A DNA stretch of 53,689 bases from Oscillospiraceae bacterium (GCA_021769865.1 JAETSB010000019.1:1-53689), one strand, 5' to 3'. Counted from the stretch's first letter, positions 23,727 through 33,749 are shown. Notes: generated from the letters alone by a model not told the origin. Numbers and translations are program-made.

Positions 23727-25550
23727 TCACTTCTTCCCGTGGAGGGCCTTCATCCGCTTCTCGTGGTCCAGGATGCTCTTGCGCATCCGCAGGCTCTTGG
23801 GGGTCACCTCCAGCAGCTCGTCATCCGCCAGGAACTCCAGGCACTGCTCCAAACTCATCTGCTTGGGGGGCACCAGCCGCAGCGCGTCGTCGGAACCGCT
23901 GGCCCGGGTGTTGGTCAGCTGCTTCTTCTTGCACACGTTCACCGTCATGTCCTCACTCCGGGGGCTGACGCCGATGACCATGCCGCCGTACACCGGCACG
24001 CCCGCGCCGATGAACAGCGTGCCCCGCTCCTGGGCGTTGAAGAGGCCGTAGGTGATGGACTCGCCGGTTTCAAAGGAAATCAGGGACCCGCTGCCCCGGC
24101 GGGAGATGTCGCCCTTATAGGGGGCGTAGCTGTCGAAGACGGAGGCCATGATGCCCTCGCCCTTGGTGTCGGTGAGGAAGTCGTTGCGGTAGCCGAAGAG
24201 GCCCCGGGCGGGGATCAGGAATTCCACCTTCATGCGGCTGCCCACGGGGGTCATCTCCACCATGTCCGCCTTCCGCTGGCCCAGTTTTTCGATGACCGCG
24301 CCCACGCAGTCGGCGGGCACGTCCACCACCAGCCGCTCGATGGGCTCGCACTTCTTCCCGTCGATCTCCTTATAGAGCACCCGGGCGGGGGACACCTGGA
24401 ACTCGTAGCCCTCCCGGCGCATGGTCTCGATGAGGATGGAGAGGGACATCTCCCCCCGGCCCGCCACGTTGAAGGCGGTCTCCTTGTCCGTCTCCGTGAC
24501 CCGGAGGGACACGTCCCGCAGAGTCTCCCGGAAGAGGCGCTCCCGGATCTGCCGGGAGGTGACGAACTTGCCCTCCCGCCCGGCGAAGGGGGAGTCGTTG
24601 ACGGAGAAGGTCATCTCCAGGGTGGGGGCGGAGATCTTCACGAAGGGCAGGGCCTCCACCGCGTCAGGGGCACAGATGGTGTCCCCGATGGTCACGTCGG
24701 GGATGCCGCTCATGGCGATGATGTTTCCGGCAAACGCCTCGGTGACGCTCTTCCGGCCCAGGCCGTCGAACTCGTAGATGGCGGTGGCCTTGGCCTTGCG
24801 GAGGACGGCCTCCGGGTCGTGGTAGTTGCACACGGCGATCTCCTGGTTCTGCTTCAACGTGCCCCGCTCAATGCGCCCGATGGCGATGCGGCCCACGAAC
24901 TCGTTGTAGTCGATGGAGCTGACCAGCATCTGGAAGGGCTCGTCCACATTGGCCTCCGGGGCAGGGATATACTCCAGGATGGTGTCGAAGAGGGGCTTCA
25001 GGTCCGTGCCCTGCACCGTGGGGGAGCAGGAGGCGGTGCCGTTCCGCCCGGAGCAGAAGAGCATGGGGGAGTCCAGCTGCTCGGATGTGGCGTCCAGGTC
25101 CATCAGCAGCTCCAGCACCTCGTCGATGACCTCATAGACCCGCTGGTCGGGCCGGTCGATCTTGTTGACGACGACAATGACCCGGTGGCCCAGCTCCAGG
25201 GCCCGGCTGAGGACGAAGCGGGTCTGGGGCATGGGCCCCTCGGCGGCGTCCACCAGCAGAATGACGCCGTTGACCATTTTCAGTACCCGCTCCACCTCGC
25301 CGCCGAAGTCGGCGTGGCCCGGGGTATCCACAATGTTGATCTTCGTATCGCCGTATTGAATGGCGGTGTTTTTGGCCAGGATGGTGATGCCCCGCTCCCG
25401 CTCCAGGTCGCCGGAGTCCATAACCCGGTCCACCACCTCCTGGTTCTCCCGATAGGCGCCGCCCTGCTTCAGCATCTCGTCCACCAGCGTGGTTTTGCCG
25501 TGGTCGACGTGGGCGATGATGGCGATGTTTCTCAGATGTTCATTCCGCAT
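23727..25550 (-). CDS. typA: translational GTPase TypA/BipA
   Basis: 607 aa from the ATG at 25550 (GAAGGAGCC upstream). G domain: [10 protein letters not shown] (G1), RERGITI (G2), [15 protein letters not shown] (G3), NKIDRPDQR (G4). EF-G-like domains and the BipA-specific C-terminal domain follow, with [18 protein letters not shown] and [15 protein letters not shown]. It is a ribosome-binding GTPase involved in 50S assembly and stress growth. A TTGAAA-N17-TATAAT promoter stands upstream. Confidence 0.97.
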   Translation of the reverse strand: MRNEHLRNIAIIAHVDHGKTTLVDEMLKQGGAYRENQEVVDRVMDSGDLERERGITILAKNTAIQYGDTKINIVDTPGHADFGGEVERVLKMVNGVILLVDAAEGPMPQTRFVLSRALELGHRVIVVVNKIDRPDQRVYEVIDEVLELLMDLDATSEQLDSPMLFCSGRNGTASCSPTVQGTDLKPLFDTILEYIPAPEANVDEPFQMLVSSIDYNEFVGRIAIGRIERGTLKQNQEIAVCNYHDPEAVLRKAKATAIYEFDGLGRKSVTEAFAGNIIAMSGIPDVTIGDTICAPDAVEALPFVKISAPTLEMTFSVNDSPFAGREGKFVTSRQIRERLFRETLRDVSLRVTETDKETAFNVAGRGEMSLSILIETMRREGYEFQVSPARVLYKEIDGKKCEPIERLVVDVPADCVGAVIEKLGQRKADMVEMTPVGSRMKVEFLIPARGLFGYRNDFLTDTKGEGIMASVFDSYAPYKGDISRRGSGSLISFETGESITYGLFNAQERGTLFIGAGVPVYGGMVIGVSPRSEDMTVNVCKKKQLTNTRASGSDDALRLVPPKQMSLEQCLEFLADDELLEVTPKSLRMRKSILDHEKRMKALHGKK

Positions 25551-25620
25551 AAATTTACTGGCTCCTTCTAAAAGGCGGAGGTTCCGCCGCAGAATCAAGG
25601 ATAAAATTTCACGGTCTTAT

Positions 25621-25649
25621 ATTATATGCCACTTCACGGGGCTTTTCAA
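25621..25649 (-). promoter_or_regulatory. sigma-A promoter of typA
   Basis: Minus strand TTGAAA, 17-bp spacer, TATAAT. Confidence 0.75.
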
Positions 25650-25714
25650 CGGAAAAATCCACATTTTTCAGGACTTTTTCACGAAAAATCCAAGTCACCT
25701 TGGACAAGTTACCC

Positions 25715-25745
25715 AAAAAGCGGAGACGGCTTTCACCGTCTCCGC
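25715..25745 (-). terminator. terminator of the carboxypeptidase gene
   Basis: Minus strand GCGGAGACGG / CCGTCTCCGC stem followed by TTTTT, directly after the stop at 25751. Confidence 0.85.
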
Positions 25746-25750
25746 CTGAT

Positions 25751-26605
25751 TTACGCCGGATTTTCCGCCAGGGTCTCCTCCCTCAGCAGTAAGTACTCCT
25801 CCAGGCACAGCCCGCTGTCCCGGATGTCCAGGGCCACGTCCCGGCCCACGTAGCGGTAGTGCCAGGGCTCGTAGCCGATGCCGGTGATCTCGCCCTTGTC
25901 GTTGGGGTAGCGGAGGATGAAGCCGTACTCCCAGCAGTGCTCCATGAGCCATTTCTGCTCGGCGGTCTTCTCCTGCTTCTTCGTCAGGGCCTGGTAGGAC
26001 TGGGACACGATGTCCAGGGCCAGGCCCAGCTGGTGCTCGCTGGTGCCCGGACGGGCCACCCAGCGGCCCGCCTCCTCCTGAGCGGCGGCCTTGCTGTAGC
26101 CCGCGTTCCGCAGCCGGGCGATCTTATTGTTGTAGAGGTAGGTCTGCTTGGACTGGGTGCGGTAGGAGGAGCAGATTTTAGGCCGCAGCCCGGCCTCCCG
26201 GCAGTCCTCCAGCATGGCGCTGAGGTCGTCGAACGCCCTCTCGTCCACCTTATTCCCGTCGGGCAGGGTCTTCAGCGTCACCTCATAGTCCTCCGGGATC
26301 TCGTTCCAGGGGTTCACCAGGAGGAGCTGCCAGTCCTCCGCCTCCGGGAAGGCGGGACCCTCCTCCCGGGCGGTCCCGGACACCGGCCTCGGGGCTTCCG
26401 CCGGGGCCTTCACCGGCTCCGGCGTCACCACCGTCAGCTCCGGGATCTTCGCGGCTCTCTCCGCCTCTCCGGGAGGGGCCAGACGGGTCTCCAACGCCGT
26501 CCGCGCCTCCCTGGGCGGCGCCTTGTCGGCGCCCCCCGCCTGAACCACCGTTGACAGCAGCAGCAGCGATGCCAGCAGCGCCGCCGCCCGTTTGCTCCAT
26601 TTCAT
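25751..26605 (-). CDS. D-alanyl-D-alanine carboxypeptidase, VanY/M15B family
   Basis: 284 aa. Signal peptide about 1-23, then a Pro/Ala/Glu-rich linker. The peptidase domain starts near residue 90 (LLLVNPWNEIPEDY). It has CSSYRTQSKQ, the zinc-site block GTSEHQLGLALDI (His and Asp ligands) and the late EPWHYRYVG (third ligand His plus catalytic Glu). These enzymes trim the terminal D-Ala from peptidoglycan stem peptides outside the cell. No van resistance genes lie nearby, so a housekeeping wall role is likely. Confidence 0.93.
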   Translation of the reverse strand: MKWSKRAAALLASLLLLSTVVQAGGADKAPPREARTALETRLAPPGEAERAAKIPELTVVTPEPVKAPAEAPRPVSGTAREEGPAFPEAEDWQLLLVNPWNEIPEDYEVTLKTLPDGNKVDERAFDDLSAMLEDCREAGLRPKICSSYRTQSKQTYLYNNKIARLRNAGYSKAAAQEEAGRWVARPGTSEHQLGLALDIVSQSYQALTKKQEKTAEQKWLMEHCWEYGFILRYPNDKGEITGIGYEPWHYRYVGRDVALDIRDSGLCLEEYLLLREETLAENPA

Positions 26606-26655
26606 TTGTTGCTGTTCCTTTCCAATCCCACTATATCTTGTGGCTTTTTTGTTCC

Positions 26656-26684
26656 ATCATACGCCTTTCCGCCTCCAAAAACAA
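26656..26684 (-). promoter_or_regulatory. promoter of the carboxypeptidase gene
   Basis: Minus strand TTGTTT, 17-bp spacer, TATGAT. Confidence 0.5.
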
Positions 26685-26745
26685 GAGGCATTTTGTGAAC
26701 GGGCCAAACTTTTTTCCGCGCCGCAGACCGGGGGGACATTTTCTC

Positions 26746-26774
26746 TTTTCATTTTTGCCCCGGCGTGGTATAAT
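26746..26774 (+). promoter_or_regulatory. promoter of the NUDIX-two-component operon
   Basis: TTTTCA, 17-bp spacer, with extended -10 TGG-TATAAT; about 70 bp before the NUDIX ATG. Confidence 0.65.
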
Positions 26775-26846
26775 CCCTACCAGGAACGGCAATATCAGGA
26801 AATACCGGGCCCCGCTCCGGGGCCCTTTCGGAAAGGACGCGGAGAC

Positions 26847-27398
26847 ATGAGCGAGCAAATGGACCTGACGGAGCGGAAGCTCAGCCGGGAGGACAAATTC
26901 ACCGGGCGGATCGTCACCGTCCACGTGGACACAGTGGAGCTGCCGGACGGCAGGACCGCCGCCCGGGAGGTGGTGGACCACCCCGGCGGCGTGGCCGTCC
27001 TGGCCCTGGACGGGGAGAACAACGTGCTGACCGTGACCCAGTACCGCTACCCCTTCGGAAAGCCCCTGCTGGAGATCCCCGCCGGGAAGCTGGACCACCC
27101 GGGGGAGGACCCCTATGAGGCGGGCCTGCGGGAATTGAAGGAGGAGACCGGCGCGGTGCCCGGGGTTTATCAGTCCCTGGGCCGCATCCTGCCCTCCCCG
27201 GGCTGCTACGGCGAGACCCTCCACCTGTATCTGGCCCGGGACCTCAAAATGGAGGACCAGCACCTGGACGAGGACGAGTTTTTGAACGTGGAGCGGGTCC
27301 CCTTCGCCGAGATGGTCCGCCGCTGCCTGGACGGGGAGATCGAGGACGCCAAGACCGTGGCCGCGGTGCTGAAAGCGAAGCTCCTGCTGAACCTGTGA
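26847..27398 (+). CDS. NUDIX hydrolase, ADP-ribose pyrophosphatase type
   Basis: 183 aa from the ATG at 26847. The Nudix box reads PAGKLDHPGEDPYEAGLRE followed by LKEETG; it has one more residue than usual between the first Gly and Glu. The approach IPAGK after TVTQYRYPFGKPLLE and the N-terminal LSREDKFTGRIVTVHVDTVELPDG-type domain-swap region are typical of NudF-like ADP-sugar pyrophosphatases. It hydrolyses ADP-ribose to AMP and ribose phosphate, clearing toxic nucleotide sugars. It is the first gene of a run leading into the two-component genes 57 bp later. Confidence 0.9.
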   Translation: MSEQMDLTERKLSREDKFTGRIVTVHVDTVELPDGRTAAREVVDHPGGVAVLALDGENNVLTVTQYRYPFGKPLLEIPAGKLDHPGEDPYEAGLRELKEETGAVPGVYQSLGRILPSPGCYGETLHLYLARDLKMEDQHLDEDEFLNVERVPFAEMVRRCLDGEIEDAKTVAAVLKAKLLLNL

Positions 27399-27455
27399 CG
27401 CCGGAGACGGGCCGCCTCCCCTGCGGGCGGCGGAAAACGAGTTTGGAGGTCGAGT

Positions 27456-28169
27456 ATGCCTGAGGAAAAGACCGTCCTGATCGTAGAGGACGAGAAGAAC
27501 ATCGTGGACATCCTCCGCTTCAACCTGGAGCGGAAGGGCTACCGCGTCTTAGAGGCCTATGACGGCGAGGAGGGCCTGCGGAAGGCCCGGACGGAGAAGC
27601 CGGACCTGATCCTGCTGGACATCATGCTGCCCAAGATGATCGGCTTCGACGTGTGCGAGGCCCTGCGGAAGGACGGGGACAACGTGCCCATCCTGCTCCT
27701 CACCGCCCGGGAGGAGGAGGACGACAAGGTCCGCGGCCTGGAGACCGGGGCGGACGACTATATCACCAAGCCCTTCTCCATGCGGGAGGTCATCGCCCGG
27801 GTGGAGGCCAACATCCGCCGCACCTCCATGGCGGCCCCCGCGGGGGCCGCGGCGGCGGACAGCGCCATGCCCGTGGCGGGGGACCTGGCCATCAACACGG
27901 ACAGCCACCAGGTCTTCCGGGCGGGCAGGGCCATCGACCTGACCCAGCGGGAGTATGAGCTCCTGACCTTCCTGGCCAGCCACCCCAACAAGGTCTACTC
28001 CCGGGTGGACCTGATGGAGCAGGTCTGGAACTATGGCTATGTGGGGGACGACGTGCGGACCGTGGACGTGACGGTCCGTCGGCTCCGGGAGAAGATCGAG
28101 GAGAACCCGGCGTCCCCGGTGTATATCCTCACCCGCCGGGGGGCGGGGTACTACTTCGCCGTGAACTGA
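27456..28169 (+). CDS. OmpR/PhoB-family response regulator (WalR-like)
   Basis: 237 aa. Receiver domain with acidic pocket EDEKN, phospho-acceptor Asp55 in LILLDIMLP, and Lys in ITKPFSMREV. A short Ala/Gly linker precedes a winged-helix domain (DLTQREYELLTFLASHPNKV, recognition helix [18 protein letters not shown]). Followed 36 bp later by its kinase. The order RR-HK-YycH-YycI-like plus a downstream YycJ-like gene matches the essential WalRK cell-wall control locus; identity is inferred from context. Confidence 0.93.
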   Translation: MPEEKTVLIVEDEKNIVDILRFNLERKGYRVLEAYDGEEGLRKARTEKPDLILLDIMLPKMIGFDVCEALRKDGDNVPILLLTAREEEDDKVRGLETGADDYITKPFSMREVIARVEANIRRTSMAAPAGAAAADSAMPVAGDLAINTDSHQVFRAGRAIDLTQREYELLTFLASHPNKVYSRVDLMEQVWNYGYVGDDVRTVDVTVRRLREKIEENPASPVYILTRRGAGYYFAVN

Positions 28170-28205
28170 ACGGGAAATTAAACTTCTCAGAAAGGAGGCC
28201 CCGCC

Positions 28206-30014
28206 GTGTTCCGCAGCCTGCACATGAAGCTGACGCTGATCCTGCTGCTTCTGATCACCTCCCTTATGGCGGTGGTGGGGGCTTTCCTGACCATCAACGT
28301 CTCCAACTTTTTCACCAACACCTTCTACCAGCAGATCGACAGCGTCTTTGGCGAGGACCAGCGGGAATTCGTCGCCTCCCTCCGGGGGGAGGCCGCTCAG
28401 GACGACGGCGCCGACCGGGTCCACGACATGATGGAGCTCACCGCCGGCAAGCTGGGCATCGACTACCGCACCCGGAACTACTTTGTCCTGGACGGGGAGA
28501 CCGGGGCCTATCTCAACGGCTCCGCCGCCGAGAGCGCCATGCCCCGGGAGCAGAGCCCCAACCTGCTCACCGCCCGGAACGCCGTGGCCCGGCGGGACGA
28601 GACCGCCGTGGGGGACGTCAGCGACATCACCGCCGACTACATGGACGCGGCCATCCCCATCTTCGGCGGGGACAACGCCTTCATCATCTATATCCTGGAC
28701 ACCCGGGACACCGTGTCCGGCCTGAACAGCCAGCTGTTTCAGATCATCATGCAGTCCCTCTTCATCGGCCTGCTGATCTCCGTGCTGTTGAGCTTCCTCC
28801 TCTCCAAGACCATGGTGGGCCCCATTGAGAAGCTCACCGCCGGGGCGGAGAAGATGGCCGCCGGGGACTTCGGCAGCGCCCTGCCCGTGGAGTCCACCGA
28901 CGAGATCGGCGTCCTCACCGGCACCTTCAACGAAATGGCGGGGGTCCTCCAGTCCACCCTGGCCGCCGTGGAGAACGAGCGGAACAAGCTGGACACCCTC
29001 TTCCTCCACATGACCGACGGCGTGGTGGCCTTCTCCCACGACGGGAAGCTCATCCACTGCAACCCCGCCGCCAACGACATGCTTCAGCGCCCCGTGGGGC
29101 CGGAGTGCACCTATGAGGAGCTCTTCGGCGGCCTCTATCCCTTCGGGGAGATGCTGGCCCTCCAGCGGCCGGGCTTCGCCGAGGGGGAGCTGGACGCCGG
29201 GGAGAAGACCCTGGAGGTGTACCTGGCCCCCTTCTCCGACCGGGAGCGGGGCGGCGTGCTGATCGTCCTCCACGACGTGACGGAGCAGCACCGCAACGAG
29301 GAGCGGCGGAAAGAATTCGTGGCCAACGTCTCCCACGAGCTCCGCACCCCCCTCACCAACGTCCGCACCTACGCCGAGACCCTCCGGGACGCGGAGGGGG
29401 ACATCCCCCTGCCCACCGCCAACGGCTTTCTGGACATCATCATCACGGAGACGGACCGGATGACCCACATCGTCCAGGACCTGCTGACCCTCTCCCGGCT
29501 GGACCGGGGGGACGCAGAGCTGGTCCTCTCCCGCTTCCCCTTCGCCGAGGCTATTCAGAGCGTAGTCCGCTCCAGCGCGCTGAACGCCCAGCAGCGGGGC
29601 CATGAGCTCACCTGCGCCGACCTCAGCCACCTGCCCCTCATCGTGGGGGACCGGAGCCGCCTGGAGCAGGTGATGATGAACATCCTGGGCAACGCCATCA
29701 AGTACACCCCCGACGGCGGGCACATCCGGGTCTCCGCCGGCTGCGGGGAGGACGACACCGTCTGGATGGAGGTCTGGGACGACGGCATCGGCATCCCGGA
29801 GAAGGACAAGGAGCGGATCTTCGACCGCTTCTACCGGGTGGACAAGGCCCGGTCCCGGGAGTCCGGCGGCACGGGCCTGGGGCTCTCCATCGCCCGGGAG
29901 ATCGTCCAGCGGCACCACGGCGTCATCGCCCTGGTCCCCCACCAGGGACCGGGCACCACCATCCGCATGACCCTGCCCATCGCCCAGGGACGGGGCCGGC
30001 AGACGGAGGGCTGA
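28206..30014 (+). CDS. sensor histidine kinase (WalK-like)
   Basis: 602 aa. TM1 about 9-31, extracytoplasmic sensor region of about 140 residues, TM2 about 178-200, HAMP (GPIEKLTAGAEKMAAGDF), a PAS-like domain (MTDGVVAFSHDGKLIHCNPAA), HisKA with phospho-accepting His377 in NVSHELRTPL, and a HATPase domain with N-box NAIKYTPDGG, DDGIGIP and GGTGLGLSIA. Two spans, HAMP, PAS and kinase core are the WalK (YycG) layout. The GTG start at 28206 follows AAAGGAGGCC. Four bases separate it from the next gene. Confidence 0.93.
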   Translation: MFRSLHMKLTLILLLLITSLMAVVGAFLTINVSNFFTNTFYQQIDSVFGEDQREFVASLRGEAAQDDGADRVHDMMELTAGKLGIDYRTRNYFVLDGETGAYLNGSAAESAMPREQSPNLLTARNAVARRDETAVGDVSDITADYMDAAIPIFGGDNAFIIYILDTRDTVSGLNSQLFQIIMQSLFIGLLISVLLSFLLSKTMVGPIEKLTAGAEKMAAGDFGSALPVESTDEIGVLTGTFNEMAGVLQSTLAAVENERNKLDTLFLHMTDGVVAFSHDGKLIHCNPAANDMLQRPVGPECTYEELFGGLYPFGEMLALQRPGFAEGELDAGEKTLEVYLAPFSDRERGGVLIVLHDVTEQHRNEERRKEFVANVSHELRTPLTNVRTYAETLRDAEGDIPLPTANGFLDIIITETDRMTHIVQDLLTLSRLDRGDAELVLSRFPFAEAIQSVVRSSALNAQQRGHELTCADLSHLPLIVGDRSRLEQVMMNILGNAIKYTPDGGHIRVSAGCGEDDTVWMEVWDDGIGIPEKDKERIFDRFYRVDKARSRESGGTGLGLSIAREIVQRHHGVIALVPHQGPGTTIRMTLPIAQGRGRQTEG

Positions 30015-30017
30015 GCC

Positions 30018-31289
30018 ATGGAGGAACTGCGGCGGGACCGCCGGAACCTGGTCCAGAACATCCTCATCACCCTGCTGTCCCTCTCGGCGGTGGTGCTGTT
30101 TGCCCAGACCCAGCTCTACAATCTCAACCTCACCGGCGGCTACGGTGAGGCAGCGGCGGGCCCCGCCCAGTCCGCCGCCCCGGCGGCGGAGCTCGCCGCT
30201 CCGGTCCGGGCCGCCGTCACCGGGGACTACGGCCGCTGCGGCTTCGTTGCCCTCACCACCGAGGACCCGACCTTCTCCGACCCCCTGGGCCGCCGCCTGC
30301 TGGAGGCCCTGGGCTCCGCCCGGGACTACAGCCCCTGTACCGGCGCGGACTTCCTCCGGGCCCTGCGGGGGCCCTCCCTTTACTACGATTTCCTCGAGCC
30401 CCTGCCCCTGTCCGTCCTGGCGGCGCTGCTGGGAGGCGGGGAGGACGTCTCCCCCCGGGAGGACCTCTCCGCCCGCCGTCTCGTCATTGCCCCCCAGGAC
30501 GGCGGCACGGTCCTCTACCTCTGGGACGGCGGGGACAGCCGCTTCCGGGCCTCCACCGCCGTCTCCGCCGACAGCCTGGAGCAGGTCATCGGCCGCTATG
30601 AGCTGGGGGATGCCTCCTTCGCCATGGACGGGAAGGGCCCCGAGCGCTCCCTGGACCCCTGCTCCCTGCTGCCCGGCCAGCCGCCGGAGCTGCCCGCCTT
30701 TACCCTGGGAACCCCCCTGGCGGGGGGGACGGACTGGCTCCTCTCGGCCCTGGGCTTCAACCCCCGGAGCCGGACCCGGCACACGGAGTCCAACGGCACG
30801 GAGCTCATCATGGACGGGGACCGGACCCTTCGCATCCGGCCCGACGACAGCGTCCACTACCAGAGCGGAGACGAGCCCAGCCTCCGGGTGAAGGCCGCCG
30901 GAGAGACGCCCACAGCCCGGGAGGCGGCCCTGGGGGCCGGGTCCCTGCTCAACGGCCTTCTCTCCCCCGTCTCCGGAGAGGCCCGGCCCTGGCTTCAGGA
31001 CCTCCGCCGCAGCGGCGACGTGACGGTCCTCCGCTTCGGCTACCAGCTGGAGGGCGTGCCCGTCCGGTTTCAGGACGGCGGCTTTGCCGCGGAGGTCACC
31101 CTCACCGGCTCCGCCGTCACGGCCCTGACCCTGCGCTTCCGGCAGTATGTGATTGCGGAGGGAGCCTCCCTGCTGCTGCCCCTGCCCCAGGCCCTGGCGG
31201 TGGCCGCCGCCGCGGACCCCGGCCGGGAGCTCTCCATCGGCTACGTGGAGCGGGCCGGGGAATGCCGGGCCTGTTGGCTGTCAGATTAA
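30018..31289 (+). CDS. YycH-like regulatory membrane protein
   Basis: 423 aa. A short basic cytoplasmic start, one membrane helix (about 13-30), then a large outer domain. Sequence is diverged, but position directly behind the WalK-like kinase (4 bp) and topology fit YycH (WalH), which with YycI binds the kinase membrane segments and tunes its activity. Late blocks RFGYQLEGVPVRFQDGG and LTLRFRQY resemble YycH/YycI substrate-like folds. Identity rests mainly on context. Confidence 0.7.
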   Translation: MEELRRDRRNLVQNILITLLSLSAVVLFAQTQLYNLNLTGGYGEAAAGPAQSAAPAAELAAPVRAAVTGDYGRCGFVALTTEDPTFSDPLGRRLLEALGSARDYSPCTGADFLRALRGPSLYYDFLEPLPLSVLAALLGGGEDVSPREDLSARRLVIAPQDGGTVLYLWDGGDSRFRASTAVSADSLEQVIGRYELGDASFAMDGKGPERSLDPCSLLPGQPPELPAFTLGTPLAGGTDWLLSALGFNPRSRTRHTESNGTELIMDGDRTLRIRPDDSVHYQSGDEPSLRVKAAGETPTAREAALGAGSLLNGLLSPVSGEARPWLQDLRRSGDVTVLRFGYQLEGVPVRFQDGGFAAEVTLTGSAVTALTLRFRQYVIAEGASLLLPLPQALAVAAAADPGRELSIGYVERAGECRACWLSD

Positions 31290-31302
31290 TAAGGAGACCC
31301 CT

Positions 31303-32133
31303 ATGGAACGCTTCCGCCTGAAAAACATCATCATCCTGATCCTGGTTCTGCTGAACGGCTTTCTGCTCTTCTCCCTGGCCCAGCGCCGGACGGCGGAGCG
31401 GGACGCCTTCCACCGGACGGCGGAGCAGCTGGCGGCCCTCTTTGAGGAGGACGGCATGACCCTGGAGTCCGGGGCCATCTCCCGGAACCTCCCCCCCGAC
31501 GGCGTGGCCCTGACCCGGGACACCGCCCTGGAGGAGCAGGCCGCCGCCTTTCTCCTGGGGGACGCCCTGTCCTCCTCCGACCAGGGCGGCGGCATCTTCC
31601 ACTATGCCGGCCCGGCGGGAGAGGCCCTCTTCCGCTCCGGCGGCGGCTTTGAGGCCGCCGGGACCCTGGCGCAGGGGGACGTGGAGGACTTCTGCCGGGA
31701 CTTCTGCCGTACCTTCTCCTACGAGGCCCCCGACCTCCGGCTGGACGAGGAGGGAAACGGCGTCTTTACCGCCCCGGGGGTCTACGGCAGGCTGCCGGTT
31801 TTCAACTGCGCGGTGACCTTCACTGTGGAGGACCAGGTCCTCACCGCTGTCAGCGGTACGCTGCTGCCCAAGACCGGCGCCGCCGTCCCCGGGGACCAGC
31901 CCCTCTCCGCCGCCGGGGCCCTGGTGGCCTTCCAGCGGATGCGGCGGGAGAGCGCCGCGGTGGCCTCCACGGTGACGGACACCCGGCTTTGTTATGAGCT
32001 CCAGGTCTCCGGCGCGTCCATGTCCCTGGCCCCGGCGTGGCGCATCGTCACCGACACGGAGGACTACTTCGTCAACTGCCTCACCGGCGCGGTCACCGCA
32101 GGGGCCATTCGGACGGGGGAGGGCGCGTCCTGA
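31303..32133 (+). CDS. YycI-like regulatory membrane protein
   Basis: 276 aa from the ATG at 31303 (AAGGAGA upstream). A basic N-terminus (MERFRLKN), one membrane helix (about 8-25), then an outer domain with QVLTAVSGTLLPK and a final AWRIVTDTEDYFVNCLTGAV block, which resembles the PepSY-like end of YycI. It is encoded 13 bp after the YycH-like gene and ends the operon at a strong terminator. In Bacillus YycI and YycH together restrain WalK. Assignment depends on gene order. Confidence 0.75.
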   Translation: MERFRLKNIIILILVLLNGFLLFSLAQRRTAERDAFHRTAEQLAALFEEDGMTLESGAISRNLPPDGVALTRDTALEEQAAAFLLGDALSSSDQGGGIFHYAGPAGEALFRSGGGFEAAGTLAQGDVEDFCRDFCRTFSYEAPDLRLDEEGNGVFTAPGVYGRLPVFNCAVTFTVEDQVLTAVSGTLLPKTGAAVPGDQPLSAAGALVAFQRMRRESAAVASTVTDTRLCYELQVSGASMSLAPAWRIVTDTEDYFVNCLTGAVTAGAIRTGEGAS

Positions 32134-32167
32134 CGCCGGAAATTCCGCCGGCATCCATATTTTTCCT

Positions 32168-32198
32168 GAAAAGCCCGGCCTTCCAAGCCGGGCTTTTC
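32168..32198 (+). terminator. terminator after the two-component operon
   Basis: GAAAAGCCCGGC-cttccaa-GCCGGGCTTTTC, a perfect stem with flanking A and T runs, probably bidirectional. Confidence 0.9.
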
Positions 32199-32264
32199 AC
32201 CCCGTCTCCGGAGGCCGGACGGCTTCTCCCGGAAAATATTATATAAAAACACGGAAGGAAAGGT

Positions 32265-32293
32265 TTGCATTTTCCCTCCGCCTGTGCTATCAT
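32265..32293 (+). promoter_or_regulatory. sigma-A promoter of murA
   Basis: TTGCAT, 17-bp spacer, extended -10 TGC-TATCAT. The 147-nt leader to the start contains a CCGCGC-ccc-GCGCGG hairpin (about 32332-32347) and a possible 24-codon frame from 32350 with no ribosome site. Confidence 0.7.
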
Positions 32294-32440
32294 GACAGAG
32301 CGTGTAAAAAACGCCAAGAAGAATTTACCTCCCCGCGCCCCGCGCGGGTATGAAGCACCGCCAGCCGGGCAAACTGTTCCTTGTACCTCCTGCGAACGCC
32401 CCGGACCGGCAAACTGCTGCTTGAAGAGAGGGTCAATATT

Positions 32441-33736
32441 TTGACAAAATATATTGTACAGGGCGGAACGCCCCTGTTTGGCGAAGTCGAGATCAGCGGC
32501 GCGAAGAACGCCGCCGTGGCCATTATCCCCGCCGCGCTGCTGGTGGACGGGGTCTGCCGCATTGAGAACGTCCCCCAGATTTCCGACGTGACGCTGTGCC
32601 TGAGCATTCTGGAGCAGCTGGGCGCGGGGGTCCGCAGCCTGGACCGCCACACCGTGGAGGTGGACTGCCGCCATATCCACTCCACCCGCACCCCCTATGA
32701 CCTGGCCCGGCGCATCCGGGCTTCCACTTACTTTATCGGAGCCCTGCTGGGCCGCTTCGGCCAGGCGGAGGTGGCCCTGCCCGGCGGGTGCAACTTCGGC
32801 GGCGTCCGGCCCATCGACCAGCATATCAAGGGCTTCAACGCCCTGGGGGCCACCGTGGCGGTGGAGGGCGGCTTCATCCGGGCCACCGCCGGGGAGGAGC
32901 GGCTGAGGGGCACCAGCGTCTACCTGGACGTGGTCTCCGTGGGCGCCACCATGAACATCATGATGGCCGCCGTCATGGCGGAGGGCCGCACCGTCATCGA
33001 AAACGCCGCCAAGGAGCCCCACATCGTGGACCTGGCCAACTTCTTGAACTCCATGGGGGCCAACATCCGGGGCGCGGGCACGGACACCATCAAGATCCGG
33101 GGCGTGGACCGTCTCCGGGGAGGAAGCTACGCCATCATCCCCGATCAGATCGAGGCGGGCACCTACATGGCCGCCGCCGCTGCCGCGGGGGGCCAGATTT
33201 TAGTCAAGAACATCATTCCCAAGCACATGGACTGCATCACCGCCAAGCTCCAGGAGTGCGGCGTGGAGGTGGAGGAGCACGAGGACACCCTCTTGGTCCG
33301 CCGGAACGGGCCCCTGCGCCGGGCGAACATCAAGACCCTGCCCTATCCCGGCTTCCCCACGGACATGCAGCCCCAGATCACCACGGTCCTCTCCCTGGCC
33401 CAGGGCATCTCCCTGGTGACGGAGAGCGTCTGGTCCAGCCGCTACCGCTATGTGGACGAGCTCCGCCGCATGGGGGCCAGCATCCAGGTGGACGACAAGA
33501 CCGCCGTGGTGGAGGGCGTGGACCATTTGGTCGGCGCGCCCATCCAGGCGTCGGACCTCCGGGCGGGGGCCGCTCTGGTCATCGCCGCCCTGGCCGCCAG
33601 AGGGGAGAGCGAGATCTCCTGTGTCCATTACATTGAGCGGGGCTATGAGAACCTGGTGGAGAAGCTCCGGGGGCTGGGGGCCAATATCCGGGCCGTAGAG
33701 GAGCCGGAGGAGCGTCAGCGCCTGAATCTGGGCTGA
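32441..33736 (+). CDS. murA: UDP-N-acetylglucosamine 1-carboxyvinyltransferase
   Basis: 431 aa from the TTG at 32441 (GAGAGGG ten bases before); the mature start TKYIVQGG is the family norm. ISGAKNAAVAI holds the substrate Lys, and Cys117 in GGCNFGGVRPID is the PEP-binding residue and fosfomycin target, so the enzyme should be fosfomycin-sensitive. ATMNIMMAAVMAEG and GFPTDMQPQ are also intact. It performs the first committed step of peptidoglycan synthesis. It lies between the WalI-like and WalJ-like genes, an insertion relative to Bacillus order. Confidence 0.97.
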   Translation: MTKYIVQGGTPLFGEVEISGAKNAAVAIIPAALLVDGVCRIENVPQISDVTLCLSILEQLGAGVRSLDRHTVEVDCRHIHSTRTPYDLARRIRASTYFIGALLGRFGQAEVALPGGCNFGGVRPIDQHIKGFNALGATVAVEGGFIRATAGEERLRGTSVYLDVVSVGATMNIMMAAVMAEGRTVIENAAKEPHIVDLANFLNSMGANIRGAGTDTIKIRGVDRLRGGSYAIIPDQIEAGTYMAAAAAAGGQILVKNIIPKHMDCITAKLQECGVEVEEHEDTLLVRRNGPLRRANIKTLPYPGFPTDMQPQITTVLSLAQGISLVTESVWSSRYRYVDELRRMGASIQVDDKTAVVEGVDHLVGAPIQASDLRAGAALVIAALAARGESEISCVHYIERGYENLVEKLRGLGANIRAVEEPEERQRLNLG

Positions 33737-33749
33737 CACGGAAGATTTG

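Noticed and set aside
22470..25571. Open frame of about 1030 codons antisense to the radical SAM and typA genes
   Set aside because: Compositional shadow; His/Val/Gly-rich sequence with no recognisable fold.
27549..30857. Open frame of about 1100 codons antisense to the two-component genes
   Set aside because: It mirrors well-supported response regulator, kinase and YycH-like genes; no ribosome site or known domain.
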